From positions 7,006,001-7,070,000 of the forward strand of contig NZ_CP026652.1 of NCBI RefSeq assembly GCF_002946835.1: a stretch of 64,000 bases of DNA. The letters are read 5' to 3'. Every line of letters starts with the position of its first letter. Position 1 is the stretch's first letter. Below are positions 37,465 through 46,929 of this stretch, one piece after another. The DNA comes from Streptomyces dengpaensis (GTDB lineage: Bacteria; Actinomycetota; Actinomycetes; Streptomycetales; Streptomycetaceae). The position numbers were made by a program, and so were the translations under genes. The notes under the pieces were generated by a model, which was not told the origin of the DNA, did no database searches, and worked only from the letters and a program-made list of their open reading frames with translations.

Positions 37465-37770
37465 TCACTCCGCGTCAGGGCCGTAGACCTCGACCTTGTC
37501 CGAAACCCGACGCACATGAATGCAGTCGCCCGGACACTCCTTCGCGGAGTCCGCCACATCGCGCAGAAGCGGAAGCGGTACGGGCGTTGTGGCACCCGGG
37601 GCCTGCAGCAACTCGTCGTCCGAACCCTTCACATAGGCCAGACCGTCGATGTCCAGCTCAAAGACCTCGGGCGCATACTGGGCACAGATTCCGTCGCCCG
37701 TACACAGATCCTGATCGATCCACACCTCGAGTGCCTCGCCGCCGAATCCGGCCTCCTGCTGCACGGTCAT
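37465..37770 (-). CDS. 3Fe-4S-type ferredoxin
   Basis: A 101-residue small electron carrier. The cluster ligands are in LCTGDGICAQYAPEVF (Cys at about 23 and 29, the middle cysteine of a 4Fe-4S motif replaced) and in KECPGDCIHV near the C-terminus. This pattern marks actinobacterial 3Fe-4S ferredoxins that usually serve cytochromes P450. It is also longer than the typical 65-70 residues, with an insertion (QAPGATTPVPLPLLRDVADS) before the last ligand. No P450 gene lies in the window. AGGAGA is adjacent to the ATG. It diverges from arc. Confidence 0.9.
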   Translation of the reverse strand: MTVQQEAGFGGEALEVWIDQDLCTGDGICAQYAPEVFELDIDGLAYVKGSDDELLQAPGATTPVPLPLLRDVADSAKECPGDCIHVRRVSDKVEVYGPDAE

Positions 37771-38024
37771 TTCTCCTGCCGTTTTCTTGCGCCGAGCGAC
37801 CCGAAGACTCGGGAATCAGGCCAGCTCTGACGGGTGTTGAACACTTCGAGCCTACCTCCGTCCGCTTCCCAACCATGTTCGGTGGGTATTCCCCTGGCGT
37901 GAGGGAGAGCGCAAGGGTGAAGATCGGACACACCTCGACAGTCTTTGTGATCTAGGGGTTTCAATCGACACCCACCCAGGTAGGGTCTGGAAGCGTCCAG
38001 CTCCCCTTGGAGGAGGTGAGGACC

Positions 38025-39791
38025 GTGGCAGCCCACGACGACGACATGAACCGCGGCATCCGGCCGGGACGAGGGTCCGATGACCCCACCGGGCAGATTG
38101 CCTACCTTGAGCAGGAGATCGCCGTCCTGCGACGCAAGCTCGCCGACTCTCCGCGTCACACGAGGATTCTCGAAGAGCGGATCGTCGAGCTGCAGACCAA
38201 CCTGGCCGGCGTGTCCGCACAGAACGAGCGGCTCGCCAACACGCTCCGTGAGGCCCGCGACCAGATCGTGGCCCTCAAGGAGGAGGTCGACCGGCTCGCA
38301 CAGCCGCCGGCAGGCTTCGGTGTCTTCCTCACGGCGAACGAGGACGGCACGGCCGACATCTTCACAGGGGGCCGCAAGCTCCGCGTGAACGTCAGCCCCA
38401 GCGTGGAGCTCGACGAGCTCCGGCGCGGCCAGGAACTGATGCTCAACGAAGCCCTCAACGTGGTCGAGGCCATGGAGTACGAGAGCGTCGGCGACATCGT
38501 CACCCTCAAGGAGATCCTCGAGGACGGCGAACGCGCCCTCGTGGTCGGGCACACCGACGAGGAACGGGTGGTACGGCTCGCCGAGCCGCTGCTGGACGTC
38601 ACCATCCGCCCCGGCGACGCCCTTCTGCTCGAACCCCGATCCGGCTATGTCTACGAAGTTGTCCCGAAGAGCGAAGTCGAGGAACTCGTCCTCGAAGAGG
38701 TCCCGGACATCGGCTACGAGCAGATCGGCGGCCTGGGAAACCAGATCGAAATGATCCGCGACGCCGTCGAGCTCCCTTACCTCTACCCCGACCTCTTCAA
38801 GGAGCACGAACTGCGCCCGCCCAAGGGCGTACTGCTCTACGGACCCCCCGGATGCGGCAAGACACTGATCGCCAAGGCCGTCGCCAACTCACTGGCCAAA
38901 AAGGTCGCCGAAGTGACCGGACAGGCCACCGGCAAGAGCTTCTTCCTCAACATCAAGGGCCCCGAGCTCCTGAACAAGTACGTCGGCGAGACCGAGCGAC
39001 AGATCCGCCTCGTCTTCCAGCGAGCACGGGAAAAGGCCAGCGAGGGCACCCCCGTCATCGTCTTCTTCGACGAAATGGAATCCCTCTTCCGCACCCGTGG
39101 ATCAGGCGTCAGCTCGGACGTGGAGAACACCATCGTCCCCCAGCTGCTCGCCGAGATCGACGGCGTGGAAGGCCTGCAGAACGTCGTGGTCATCGGCGCC
39201 TCCAACCGCGAGGACATGATCGACCCCGCGATCCTGCGGCCCGGACGCCTCGACGTGAAGATCAAGATCGAGCGCCCGGACGCCGAGGCCGCCAAGGACA
39301 TCTTCGGCAAGTACCTCACCGAACGCCTCCCCCTGCACTCCGAAGACATCGGAGAACACGGCGGCGACAAGTCGGCCACCGTCCACGGCATGATCCAGAC
39401 CGCCGTGGAACAGATGTACGCCGAAACCGAGGAAAACCGCTTCCTCGAGGTCACCTACGCCAACGGCGACAAGGAAGTCCTCTACTTCAAGGACTTCAAC
39501 TCCGGCGCCATGATCGAAAACATCGTCGGCCGCGCCAAGAAGATGGCCATCAAGGACTTCTTGGAACACAACCAGAAGGGCCTCAGGGTTTCCCACCTCC
39601 TCCAGGCATGCGTGGACGAGTTCAAGGAGAATGAGGACCTGCCCAACACCACCAACCCGGACGACTGGGCCCGCATCTCCGGAAAGAAGGGCGAACGGAT
39701 CGTGTACATCCGTACCCTCATCACCGGAAAGCAGGGCGCAGACACCGGACGCTCCATCGACACGGTGGCCAACACCGGGCAGTACCTGTAA
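38025..39791 (+). CDS. arc: Proteasomal ATPase Arc (Mpa)
   Basis: A 588-residue AAA ATPase that forms hexamers, binds Pup and feeds pupylated proteins to the 20S proteasome. In order: coiled coil (about 25-92) that docks Pup, OB domains (about 95-220), the AAA module with Walker A GPPGCGKT at 273-280 and Walker B VIVFFDE at about 344-350, second-region arginines (RPGRLDVKI) and the C-terminal GQYL, whose penultimate tyrosine opens the 20S gate. The GTG at 38025 is picked over 38007 because GGAGGAGGTGAGG lies 3-15 nt before it. It leads the Pup-proteasome locus; dop follows after a terminator. Confidence 0.97.
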   Translation: MAAHDDDMNRGIRPGRGSDDPTGQIAYLEQEIAVLRRKLADSPRHTRILEERIVELQTNLAGVSAQNERLANTLREARDQIVALKEEVDRLAQPPAGFGVFLTANEDGTADIFTGGRKLRVNVSPSVELDELRRGQELMLNEALNVVEAMEYESVGDIVTLKEILEDGERALVVGHTDEERVVRLAEPLLDVTIRPGDALLLEPRSGYVYEVVPKSEVEELVLEEVPDIGYEQIGGLGNQIEMIRDAVELPYLYPDLFKEHELRPPKGVLLYGPPGCGKTLIAKAVANSLAKKVAEVTGQATGKSFFLNIKGPELLNKYVGETERQIRLVFQRAREKASEGTPVIVFFDEMESLFRTRGSGVSSDVENTIVPQLLAEIDGVEGLQNVVVIGASNREDMIDPAILRPGRLDVKIKIERPDAEAAKDIFGKYLTERLPLHSEDIGEHGGDKSATVHGMIQTAVEQMYAETEENRFLEVTYANGDKEVLYFKDFNSGAMIENIVGRAKKMAIKDFLEHNQKGLRVSHLLQACVDEFKENEDLPNTTNPDDWARISGKKGERIVYIRTLITGKQGADTGRSIDTVANTGQYL

Positions 39792-39800
39792 AAGACAGGG

Positions 39801-39845
39801 CGGCTGCGGGTGCCCTCCACGGGTACCCGCAGCCGACTGTTTTCC
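39801..39845 (+). terminator. arc terminator
   Basis: Stem CGGCTGCGGGT...CCC with GGG...ACCCGCAGCCG (39801-39835) followed by ACTGTTTT, 10 bp after arc. Confidence 0.85.
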
Positions 39846-39905
39846 AGGTCACGGCTGGAGCAGAGCAATGACGCAAATGATCTCCCCACCAGCGCAAAGG
39901 CGTTC

Positions 39906-39911
39906 TAGGCT
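39906..39911 (+). promoter_or_regulatory. Possible -10 of the dop promoter
   Basis: TAGGCT between the arc terminator and dop, 114 bp before the dop start; the -35 is not clear. Confidence 0.35.
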
Positions 39912-40025
39912 CTTTCGTACCGCCGAGGCGCGCAGTGCGGGGACGGGCACCGCACACGCACCGGAGCGCCAGCGGTACTTGAGCAGCGCCCCCGACCGAG
40001 GGCGCCGCCGGGCAAGGAGGGCCGC

Positions 40026-41537
40026 ATGACCGTACGGCGAGTAATGGGCATCGAGACGGAGTACGGGATCTCCGTCCCCGGCCACCCCAACGCCAATGCC
40101 ATGCTCACCTCATCCCAGATCGTCAACGCCTACGCGGCGGCGATGCACCGGGCCCGCCGGGCCCGCTGGGACTTCGAGGAGGAGAACCCGCTGCGGGACG
40201 CCCGAGGCTTCGACCTCGCCCGCGAGGCCGCCGACGCCAGCCAGCTCACCGACGAGGACATCGGCCTGGCCAACGTGATCCTCACCAACGGCGCACGGCT
40301 CTACGTCGACCACGCACACCCCGAGTACAGCGCCCCCGAGGTCACCAACCCGCGCGACGCCGTCCTCTGGGACAAGGCCGGCGAACGCATCATGGCCGAA
40401 GCCGCAGAACGCGCGGCCCAGCTCCCCGGCGCCCAGCCGATCCACCTCTACAAGAACAACACCGACAACAAGGGCGCCTCGTACGGCACGCACGAGAACT
40501 ACCTGATGAAGCGGGAAACCCCCTTCTCCGACATCGTGCGCCACCTCACGCCCTTCTTCGTCTCACGCCAGGTCGTCACCGGAGCGGGCCGCGTCGGCAT
40601 CGGCCAGGACGGACACGAACACGGCTTCCAGCTCAGCCAGCGAGCGGACTACTTCGAGGTCGAGGTGGGCCTCGAGACCACCTTGAAGCGCCCGATCATC
40701 AACACGCGCGACGAGCCCCACGCGGACGCGGAAAAGTACCGCCGCCTCCACGTGATCATCGGAGACGCCAACCTCTCCGAGATCTCGACGTATCTGAAAC
40801 TGGGCACGACCGCCCTGGTCCTGTCCATGATCGAAGACGGCTTCATCGCCGTGGACCTGGCCGTCGACCAGCCAGTACGCACGCTGCACCAGGTCTCGCA
40901 CGACCCCACACTGAAGCGACTCGTCACGCTCCGCAGCGGACGCACGCTGACCGCCGTACAACTGCAGATGGAGTACTTCGAGCTCTCACGCAAGTACGTG
41001 GAGGAACGGTTCGGATCGGACGCCGACGACCAGACCAAGGACGTCCTCCTGCGCTGGGAGGACACCCTCAACCGCCTGGAGAACGACCCCATGAGCCTCT
41101 CCGGCGAACTCGACTGGGTCGCCAAGCGGGAACTCATGGAGGGCTACCGGCGCCGTGACAGCCTCGACTGGGACGCCGCCCGGCTGCACCTGGTCGACCT
41201 CCAGTACGCCGACGTACGCGCCGAGAAGGGCCTCTACAACCGCCTCGCGGCACGCGGCAAGATGAAGCGCCTCATGGACGAGACGGACGTCGAGCGGGCC
41301 CGCACCAAGCCGCCGGAGGACACCCGCGCCTACTTCCGCGGGCGCTGCCTCGAGCAGTACGCGGACGACGTCGCGGCGGCCTCCTGGGACTCGGTCATCT
41401 TCGACCTGCCCGGCCGTGACTCGCTCCAGCGCGTTCCAACCCTGGAGCCGCTTCGCGGAACGCGTAATCACGTCAAGGAACTCCTGGACCGCTGTCGCAC
41501 GGCGGAAGACCTGGTCAGGGTCCTGTCAGGCAACTGA
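40026..41537 (+). CDS. dop: Pup deamidase/depupylase
   Basis: A 503-residue enzyme that converts the C-terminal Gln of Pup to Glu and also removes Pup from substrates. It has the carboxylate-amine-ligase fold shared with Paf[11 protein letters not shown] (metal Glu10/Glu12), [52 protein letters not shown]. The inserted Dop-specific loop (about residues 40-80, [15 protein letters not shown]...) distinguishes it from PafA, encoded 5.4 kb downstream. AAGGAGGGCCGC precedes the ATG. Confidence 0.97.
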   Translation: MTVRRVMGIETEYGISVPGHPNANAMLTSSQIVNAYAAAMHRARRARWDFEEENPLRDARGFDLAREAADASQLTDEDIGLANVILTNGARLYVDHAHPEYSAPEVTNPRDAVLWDKAGERIMAEAAERAAQLPGAQPIHLYKNNTDNKGASYGTHENYLMKRETPFSDIVRHLTPFFVSRQVVTGAGRVGIGQDGHEHGFQLSQRADYFEVEVGLETTLKRPIINTRDEPHADAEKYRRLHVIIGDANLSEISTYLKLGTTALVLSMIEDGFIAVDLAVDQPVRTLHQVSHDPTLKRLVTLRSGRTLTAVQLQMEYFELSRKYVEERFGSDADDQTKDVLLRWEDTLNRLENDPMSLSGELDWVAKRELMEGYRRRDSLDWDAARLHLVDLQYADVRAEKGLYNRLAARGKMKRLMDETDVERARTKPPEDTRAYFRGRCLEQYADDVAAASWDSVIFDLPGRDSLQRVPTLEPLRGTRNHVKELLDRCRTAEDLVRVLSGN

Positions 41538-41660
41538 GCAGGTGTGCTCGGGCCGATCCGGTCCGGCAGAGTGGAAAAGTCGGCGTCCGGGAATCATCGA
41601 GGTGGTCCCCGGACGTTGAGGGAACAAGGGAACTGCGGGGCCGATGTCGGACCCTGCTTG

Positions 41661-41666
41661 TAGGGT
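41661..41666 (+). promoter_or_regulatory. Possible -10 of the pup operon
   Basis: TAGGGT in GTAGGGTCTGATC. The same GTAGGGTCTG string appears 44 bp before arc (37980), suggesting the two promoters are co-controlled; the -35 regions are not clear. Confidence 0.45.
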
Positions 41667-41702
41667 CTGATCAAGAACGTCGAACCGAGCGGGGTGAGGG
41701 TT

Positions 41703-41921
41703 ATGGCGACCAAGGACACCGGCGGCGGACAGCAGAAGGCGACGCGCTCCACCGAGGAGGTCGAGGAGACCGCGCAAGACGCGCAGGTCTCTGAGGACCT
41801 CAAGGAGCGGCAGGAGAAGCTGAGCGACGACGTGGACTCTGTGCTGGACGAAATTGACGACGTCCTAGAGGAGAACGCCGAGGACTTCGTTCGAAGTTTC
41901 GTTCAGAAGGGCGGCCAGTAG
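41703..41921 (+). CDS. pup: Prokaryotic ubiquitin-like protein Pup
   Basis: A 72-residue, disordered, acidic protein modifier. The C-terminal half (LKERQEKLSDDVDSVLDEIDDVL, then FVRSFVQKGGQ) holds the helix that binds Arc and the GGQ end, whose Gln Dop must deamidate before PafA links it to substrate lysines. The N-terminal half (KDTGGGQQKATRS) threads into the ATPase. First gene of a run with the endonuclease VII-like gene, prcB and prcA. Confidence 0.97.
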   Translation: MATKDTGGGQQKATRSTEEVEETAQDAQVSEDLKERQEKLSDDVDSVLDEIDDVLEENAEDFVRSFVQKGGQ

Positions 41922-41944
41922 CCTTTGAATCGAAGGCGGCGGGG

Positions 41945-42547
41945 GTGCTGGGATTGGAGAATGAAGACGGTGTGAAGCGTTGCTCGCGGTGCAAGGAGCA
42001 CAAGCCGCGGGCAGCCTTCGCCAGTAACAAGGCGATGCGCGACGGCTTGCAGGCTCACTGCCGAGAGTGCGCGGCTGCTCACCACCAAGAGCGGCAAGTC
42101 GCCAAGGGGCGCAACGTGCGACCGCGAGTAGATGTACCTGCCAGGCAGAAGTACTGCCGCGGGTGTGGCGAGACCAAGCCGCACAGCGAGTGGCATCGCA
42201 GCGCGACGGCATCGGACGGCCTTGCCACTTGTTGCAAGGCATGTAAGGCCGCACGGGGGAGGCAGGGGCATCTCAAGCGCCAGTACGGCCTCACCGAAGC
42301 TGAGCGGGACGCAATGGTCGCCTCCCAGATGGGGCTCTGTGTGATCTGCCTGAAAGCTCCGGCCGTTCATGTGGATCACTGTCACGAGACGGGTAGGGTC
42401 CGTGGCGTACTGTGCTTCAACTGCAATTCGGCCATCGGCAAGTTGGGAGATGATCCCGACGCGGTTCGTCGGGCTGCCGCCTACTTGGAAGGATCCTCGT
42501 GGAAGCCAATACTCGTAGCACCGGGCGTCTACCGGCTGCCTTCCTGA
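41945..42547 (+). CDS. Endonuclease VII-like zinc protein inside the proteasome operon
   Basis: A 200-residue protein with two zinc-ribbon-like repeats (Cys13/16/39/42 and Cys71/74/97/100, each CxxC-x-KP...DGL...C) followed by a recombination endonuclease VII domain: Cys132/135 (LCVIC), catalytic-type [13 protein letters not shown] (142-154), Cys157/160 (LCFNC) and [10 protein letters not shown]. Such proteins cleave branched DNA in phages. The architecture is phage-like. Here it lies 23 bp after pup and overlaps prcB by 49 bp, so it is probably translated from the same mRNA. Codon use is less GC-biased than in its neighbours. The start is uncertain (GTG 41945 or 41972). S. coelicolor has a gene at this place, from memory. 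Confidence 0.88.
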   Translation: MLGLENEDGVKRCSRCKEHKPRAAFASNKAMRDGLQAHCRECAAAHHQERQVAKGRNVRPRVDVPARQKYCRGCGETKPHSEWHRSATASDGLATCCKACKAARGRQGHLKRQYGLTEAERDAMVASQMGLCVICLKAPAVHVDHCHETGRVRGVLCFNCNSAIGKLGDDPDAVRRAAAYLEGSSWKPILVAPGVYRLPS

Positions 42548-43344
42548 CGCCTGGGTCGTCGTCCTTCATGGACTTCCTGTCCGAGCACCAGCCGGAAATG
42601 CTCCCGGGTAAGCGGCAGCTGCCGCCCGTCCAGGGCGTGATCGAGGCCCCGCACGGCACGACCATCGTCGCCGCCACCTTCCCCGGTGGCGTGGTGCTCG
42701 CCGGTGACCGCCGGGCGACCATGGGGAACGTCATCGCGCAGCGGGACATCGAGAAGGTGTTCCCCGCGGATGAGTACTCGGCGGTCGGTATCGCCGGCAC
42801 CGCCGGTCTCGCCGTCGAGATGGTCAAGCTCTTCCAGCTGGAGCTGGAGCACTTCGAGAAGGTCGAGGGTGCTCAGCTCTCCCTGGAGGGCAAGGCCAAC
42901 CGCCTGTCGACCATGATCCGGTCCAACCTCGGCATGGCCCTGCAGGGCCTGGCCGTGGTTCCCCTGTTCGCGGGGTACGACGTGGACCGCGAGAAGGGCC
43001 GCATCTTCTCCTACGACGTCACCGGCGGCCGCTCGGAGGAGCACGGTTTCGCGGCCACGGGCTCCGGCTCGATCTTCGCGCGCGGTGCCCTGAAGAAGCT
43101 GTACAGCCCCGACCTGACCGAGCAGCAGGCGACGACGCTCGTTGTCCAGGCCCTGTATGACGCGGCCGACGACGACTCGGCGACCGGTGGTCCCGATGTC
43201 GCCCGCCGGATCTACCCGATCGTCACCGTGATCACCGAAGAGGGATTCCGCAAGCTGACTGATGAGGAGTCCTCCGAGATCGCCCGCTCGATTCTGGAGC
43301 GGCGTCTTGAGCAGCCCGATGGTCCGCGGGCCGCGCTGCTCTGA
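42499..43344 (+). CDS. prcB: 20S proteasome beta subunit
   Basis: A 281-residue proteolytic subunit made with a 53-residue propeptide. The mature enzyme begins at Thr54 ([10 protein letters not shown]), the N-terminal nucleophile; Asp17, Arg19 and Lys33 of the mature chain (GDRRATMG...RDIEK) complete the active site. The GTG at 42499 has GGAAGGA upstream and lies within the end of the endonuclease VII-like gene. It assembles with PrcA as alpha7-beta7-beta7-alpha7. Confidence 0.97.
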   Translation: MEANTRSTGRLPAAFLTPGSSSFMDFLSEHQPEMLPGKRQLPPVQGVIEAPHGTTIVAATFPGGVVLAGDRRATMGNVIAQRDIEKVFPADEYSAVGIAGTAGLAVEMVKLFQLELEHFEKVEGAQLSLEGKANRLSTMIRSNLGMALQGLAVVPLFAGYDVDREKGRIFSYDVTGGRSEEHGFAATGSGSIFARGALKKLYSPDLTEQQATTLVVQALYDAADDDSATGGPDVARRIYPIVTVITEEGFRKLTDEESSEIARSILERRLEQPDGPRAALL

Positions 43345-43400
43345 GCCCGCCTTCGTTATCAGGTGATCCACTGACTTCGACAGAAAGGGACGGATAGCCG

Positions 43401-44168
43401 GTGTCGACGCCGTTCTATGTCTCACCCCAGCAGGCCATGGCCGATCGGGCGGAGTACGCCCGCAAGGGCATCGCCCGTGGCCGCAGCCTGGTCGTGCTGC
43501 AGTACGCCGACGGCATCGTGTTCGTCGGGGAGAACCCGTCCCGTGCGCTGCACAAGTTCAGCGAGATCTATGACCGGATCGCTTTCGCGGCGGCCGGTAA
43601 GTACAACGAGTACGAGAACCTTCGGATCGGCGGTGTGCGGTACGCCGATCTGCGGGGTTACACCTATGACCGTGATGACGTGACTGCTCGTGGTCTGGCC
43701 AATGTGTATGCCCAGACCTTGGGGACGATCTTCTCGAGTGCGGCTGAGAAGCCGTACGAGGTGGAGTTGGTGGTCGCCGAGGTCGGCGAGACGCCTGAGG
43801 GTGATCAGATTTATCGGCTGCCGCATGACGGGTCGATCGTGGATGAGCACGGTTCGGTCGCGGTCGGTGGTAATGCCGAGCAGATCAGTGGCTATCTGGA
43901 TCGGCGTCATCAGGACGGGATGTCGCTGGCGGAGGCCTTGAAGCTGGCCGTGGAGGCGCTGTCGCGGGAGCCGAACGGTGGTGAGCGGGAGATTCCGGCG
44001 GAGCGGCTTGAGGTGGCGGTGCTGGATCGGACGCGGCCGCAGCAGCGGAAGTTCAGGCGGATTGCTGGGCGGCAGTTGGCTCGGTTGTTGGAGGCGGGCG
44101 GTGCCGAGACCGCTACCGAGGCCGAGGCCGAGGCCGAGGCTGAGGCTGAGGACGGCGACGACGAGTAG
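43401..44168 (+). CDS. prcA: 20S proteasome alpha subunit
   Basis: A 255-residue structural and gating subunit. The N-terminus [29 protein letters not shown] is the alpha-type gate. The protein ends in an acidic tail made by a hexanucleotide GAGGCC/GAGGCT repeat ([12 protein letters not shown], about 238-250). From about 43,630 onward codons shift from C-ending to G/T-ending, unlike arc and dop. GAAAGGGA lies about 10 nt before the GTG. Confidence 0.97.
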   Translation: MSTPFYVSPQQAMADRAEYARKGIARGRSLVVLQYADGIVFVGENPSRALHKFSEIYDRIAFAAAGKYNEYENLRIGGVRYADLRGYTYDRDDVTARGLANVYAQTLGTIFSSAAEKPYEVELVVAEVGETPEGDQIYRLPHDGSIVDEHGSVAVGGNAEQISGYLDRRHQDGMSLAEALKLAVEALSREPNGGEREIPAERLEVAVLDRTRPQQRKFRRIAGRQLARLLEAGGAETATEAEAEAEAEAEDGDDE

Positions 44169-44194
44169 TCCCGTCGGTTTTGCCCCTGCTCTTC

Positions 44195-44226
44195 GCGCGC
44201 CCCGATCCTTTGTGGTCGGGGCGCGC
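44195..44226 (+). terminator. prcA terminator
   Basis: A 13-bp stem (GCGCGCCCCGATC with GGTCGGGGCGCGC, one G-U pair), 26 bp after the prcA stop. Confidence 0.78.
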
Positions 44227-44548
44227 CGCGTTTCGGTGCGTTTTGCGCCGGTGAGCGCTTTCCGCCGCCGGTGGGCGCTTTCTGCCGGTGGGTGGGTCGG
44301 GGCCGGTGCAGGTACATCCGCCCGTCGCCGGTGGATCAGACGTTGGCCTATGGGGAGCTGTTTCCAGATCCGGGCGTAAACGACGGGCATGTGATGTTCC
44401 GGCTCCGGCCCCTCCCGTCGTTCGGCGGGTGCGGGTGGGTGGGGGCGCGGCGTGGGGCGTCCCTGCGTGATCGCTGTGGGTGTGGCGCGGGGTGTCCGCC
44501 CGTGGTCGCTGTGGTCGTCCGGTTGTGGGTGGGTGTGTGTGCGTTGGG
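44227..44548. other. Convergent intergenic region, prcA to lacI
   Basis: About 320 bp with no convincing ORF. It contains repeated (G)GTG(A/G)GCGCTTTC(C/T)G units near 44250-44285, then a stretch at about 44335-44405 that is less GC-rich than the surroundings (CCTATGGGGAGCTGTTTCC...GGGCATGTGATG), then G-rich sequence to the lacI stop. The middle stretch could be a small RNA or a relic, but I cannot assign it. Confidence 0.4.
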
Positions 44549-45571
44549 CTACGTGTGTGGGGGGCTTGGTGGGGCCGTGGAGGCCCGTACGACCAGGGTG
44601 ACTGGGATGTCTTGCTTGGGGGGTGTGCGGCCTTCCAGGACGGCGAGGAGGGCTTGCATGCCGCGTTCGCCGAATTGTTCGGCGTCGAGGTGGACGGTGG
44701 TGAGTTCTGGGTCGAGGGCTTTGGCCAGGGCCAGGTCGTCGAGGCCGGTGATGGAGAGGTCGTCGGGGATGTGGAGGCCGAGGCGGCGGGCTGCTTTGTA
44801 GGCGCCGGCGGCGAGTATGTCGTCGTCGCAGATCAGGGCGGTGGGGCGGGGGCCCGGGGCGGAGAGGGCGGTCGCGGCGGCGGTGAGGGCGTCTTCGATG
44901 GAGATGGGGGCGCGGGTGGTGCGCAGGTGGGTGCCGGGGACCTGAGTGAGGCGGGTGGCCAGTTCTTGGGCGCGTACGTCGAAGGTCCAGGAGGGGATGT
45001 CGGCCGCGAGGTGGAGGAAGCGGCGGTGGCCGAGGGTGAGGAGGTGTTCGGCGATCTGGCGTACGCCGTCCTTGATGTCGAGGTTGACCGTGGCCGCGCC
45101 GAGGCTGCCCTCGGGGTCGCTGTCGAGCATGACGAGGGGGAGTTGGTCGCCGCGGATGGCGGTGAGGGCGTCGGCGGCCATGGAGGAGGCGATGACGCCG
45201 TCGAGGGCGGCTGTGGCCGAGCCGAAGGGGTTGCGGGCGGGGCCGATGCCTTCGGGGGAGGGGTAGAGGACGACGCCGAAGCCGTGTTCGGCGGCGATGC
45301 GGGCGGCGCCTGTGTAGACGCCGGCGAAGAATTCGGTGGTGAGGGCGGGGACCACGAGGAGGACGGTGCGGGTGCGGCCGAGGCGGAGGTTGCGGGCGGC
45401 CAGGTTCGGGCGGTAGCCGAGTTCCTGGGCGGCTTCTCGGACGCGTTCGGCGGTGGCCTCGGAGACCCGGCCGCGCCATTTGTCGCCGAGGACGAGTGAG
45501 ACGGCGGCCTGGGAGACGCCTGCGGCCTGGGCGACGTCCCGGCTCGTGGGGCGCGTGCTGGCTGGTGCCAC
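44549..45571 (-). CDS. LacI-family transcriptional regulator
   Basis: A 340-residue repressor. The helix-turn-helix (TSRDVAQAAGVSQAAVSLVLGDKWRGRVSEATAERV) and hinge are at about residues 7-55; the rest is a periplasmic-binding-like sugar domain (VLLVVPALTTEFFAGVYTG... SITGLDDLALAKALDPELTTVHLDAEQFGERGM). The GTG at 45571 has GGGAG about 10 nt upstream; an ATG at 45613 would add 14 residues of unlikely sequence. It diverges from an MFS gene with a shared 98-bp control region. The effector is unknown, probably a sugar. Confidence 0.92.
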   Translation of the reverse strand: MAPASTRPTSRDVAQAAGVSQAAVSLVLGDKWRGRVSEATAERVREAAQELGYRPNLAARNLRLGRTRTVLLVVPALTTEFFAGVYTGAARIAAEHGFGVVLYPSPEGIGPARNPFGSATAALDGVIASSMAADALTAIRGDQLPLVMLDSDPEGSLGAATVNLDIKDGVRQIAEHLLTLGHRRFLHLAADIPSWTFDVRAQELATRLTQVPGTHLRTTRAPISIEDALTAAATALSAPGPRPTALICDDDILAAGAYKAARRLGLHIPDDLSITGLDDLALAKALDPELTTVHLDAEQFGERGMQALLAVLEGRTPPKQDIPVTLVVRASTAPPSPPHT

Positions 45572-45615
45572 CGTCGACCTGCTCCCTCGTCTGGACTCGT
45601 GGACTGCGCACATGG

Positions 45616-45642
45616 TACGTATGGCAGGCGACGTTATACGTA
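45616..45642. promoter_or_regulatory. Candidate operator in the lacI-MFS divergent region
   Basis: TACGTAT (45616-45622) and ATACGTA (45636-45642) form a perfect inverted repeat around a 13-bp spacer. AT-rich TACGTA palindromes stand out in this DNA. Confidence 0.6.
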
Positions 45643-45669
45643 AAACCTCCGAGGCGAGAAGGGCTTCAC

Positions 45670-46929
45670 ATGGCTGCGGGGTATGGGGAGATCCTCCGGG
45701 CGCGGCATGCTGCCCGACTGCTCGTCGGCACCCTGGTGGGGCGGCTGCCGAACGCGACCGCGGCCATCGCCGTCGTGCTGTTCGTGCGGGCGGAGGGCGG
45801 CACGTACAGCCTGGCGGGTGTGCTGGCCGCCGTGTACGGGGTGGCGAATGCCGTGGGGCAGCCGTTGCTCGGGCGGCTTGTGGATCTCTATGGGCAGCCG
45901 CGCGTGCAGTTGCCGGCGGCGCTGGTCTCGGCTCTGGGGATGGCCGTGTTCGCGTTCTCGGGCACGGATCCGCTGCCGGTGGCGTCTGCGGCGATGGCCG
46001 TCGCCGGGCTCTTCACGCCGCCTCTGGAGGGTGGTCTGCGGGCGTTGTGGCCCTCTGTCCTCCGTAAGGAGGACCAGGTGCACACCGCGTACGCGATGGA
46101 CGCGGTGGCGCAGGAGGTCATGTTCACGGTCGGGCCGCTGCTGGTGACGCTGTGCGTGTCGCTCTGGTCCGCGCAGGCGGCGCTGCTGGTCCTGAATGTC
46201 GTGGGTGTGCTGGGCGCGCTCTGCGTGGTGGTGTCGCCGCCCTCGCGCGCGTGGCGCTCGGCGCCGCGTGAGGCGCACTGGCTGGGCGCGTTGCGTTCGT
46301 CCGGGCTGGTGGCGCTGCTTGGCGCCTTCCTGTTCGTCGGGGTCGCGCTGGGTTCGATCACGGTCGCGGCGGTGTCGTACGCCGATGGCCATGGTGGGGA
46401 CGTGGTGTACGGCTGGCTGATGGCGGGTATAGGCCTCGGTGCTCTTGTCGGCGGGTCGGTGTATGGCGTGCGGCAGTGGAGTGGTGCGCCGGAGGTGCGA
46501 CTGCGGGTGCTTGTGGCGCTTCTGGCGGTGTGTTATCTGCCGTTGACGCTGGTGCCGGGTCCGGTGGCCATGACGGCTCTCACGACGCTCGCGGGTGTGT
46601 TCCTGGCGCCCTGTATCGCTTGTGCGTTCGTGCTGGTCGACCGGCATGCGCCGGTTGGCACGGTCACTGAGGCTTTCTCCTGGCTTGTGACGACGTTCAC
46701 CGTGGGGGCGTCGGTCGGAACGGGCTTGGCGGGCCCTGTGGTCGAGTGGGGCGGGGCGGTGTGGGGCTTCGCCGTTCCGGGTGCCGCGGGTGCCGCCGCG
46801 CTGGTGGTTCTGCTGGCCACGGGGCGGGTTCTCGCAGCTACCGGGAAGGGCGCGGTGGTCGCGGTCTCATCGGAAAATGATCCAAACCGTGCCGTCGAAC
46901 CCCGTTTCAGCTCAGGGGATCGGGCGTAA
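45670..46929 (+). CDS. MFS transporter
   Basis: A 419-residue membrane protein with about 12 helices, in two halves (helices from about residue 17, and again after the central basic loop RAWRSAPREAHWLGALRSSG at about 196-216). GRLVDLYGQPRVQ after helix 2 is the usual MFS loop. Substrate unknown; sugar or drug efflux. GAAGGG lies 7 nt before the ATG. It runs divergent from the lacI gene, which probably regulates it, and the pair separates prcA from pafA. G/T-ending codons are unusually common. Confidence 0.88.
   Translation: MAAGYGEILRARHAARLLVGTLVGRLPNATAAIAVVLFVRAEGGTYSLAGVLAAVYGVANAVGQPLLGRLVDLYGQPRVQLPAALVSALGMAVFAFSGTDPLPVASAAMAVAGLFTPPLEGGLRALWPSVLRKEDQVHTAYAMDAVAQEVMFTVGPLLVTLCVSLWSAQAALLVLNVVGVLGALCVVVSPPSRAWRSAPREAHWLGALRSSGLVALLGAFLFVGVALGSITVAAVSYADGHGGDVVYGWLMAGIGLGALVGGSVYGVRQWSGAPEVRLRVLVALLAVCYLPLTLVPGPVAMTALTTLAGVFLAPCIACAFVLVDRHAPVGTVTEAFSWLVTTFTVGASVGTGLAGPVVEWGGAVWGFAVPGAAGAAALVVLLATGRVLAATGKGAVVAVSSENDPNRAVEPRFSSGDRA

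Noticed and set aside
41922-42560. Mobile element carrying the endonuclease VII-like gene
   Set aside because: No terminal inverted repeats, target duplications, integrase or attachment site; overlap with prcB argues for a settled operon gene.
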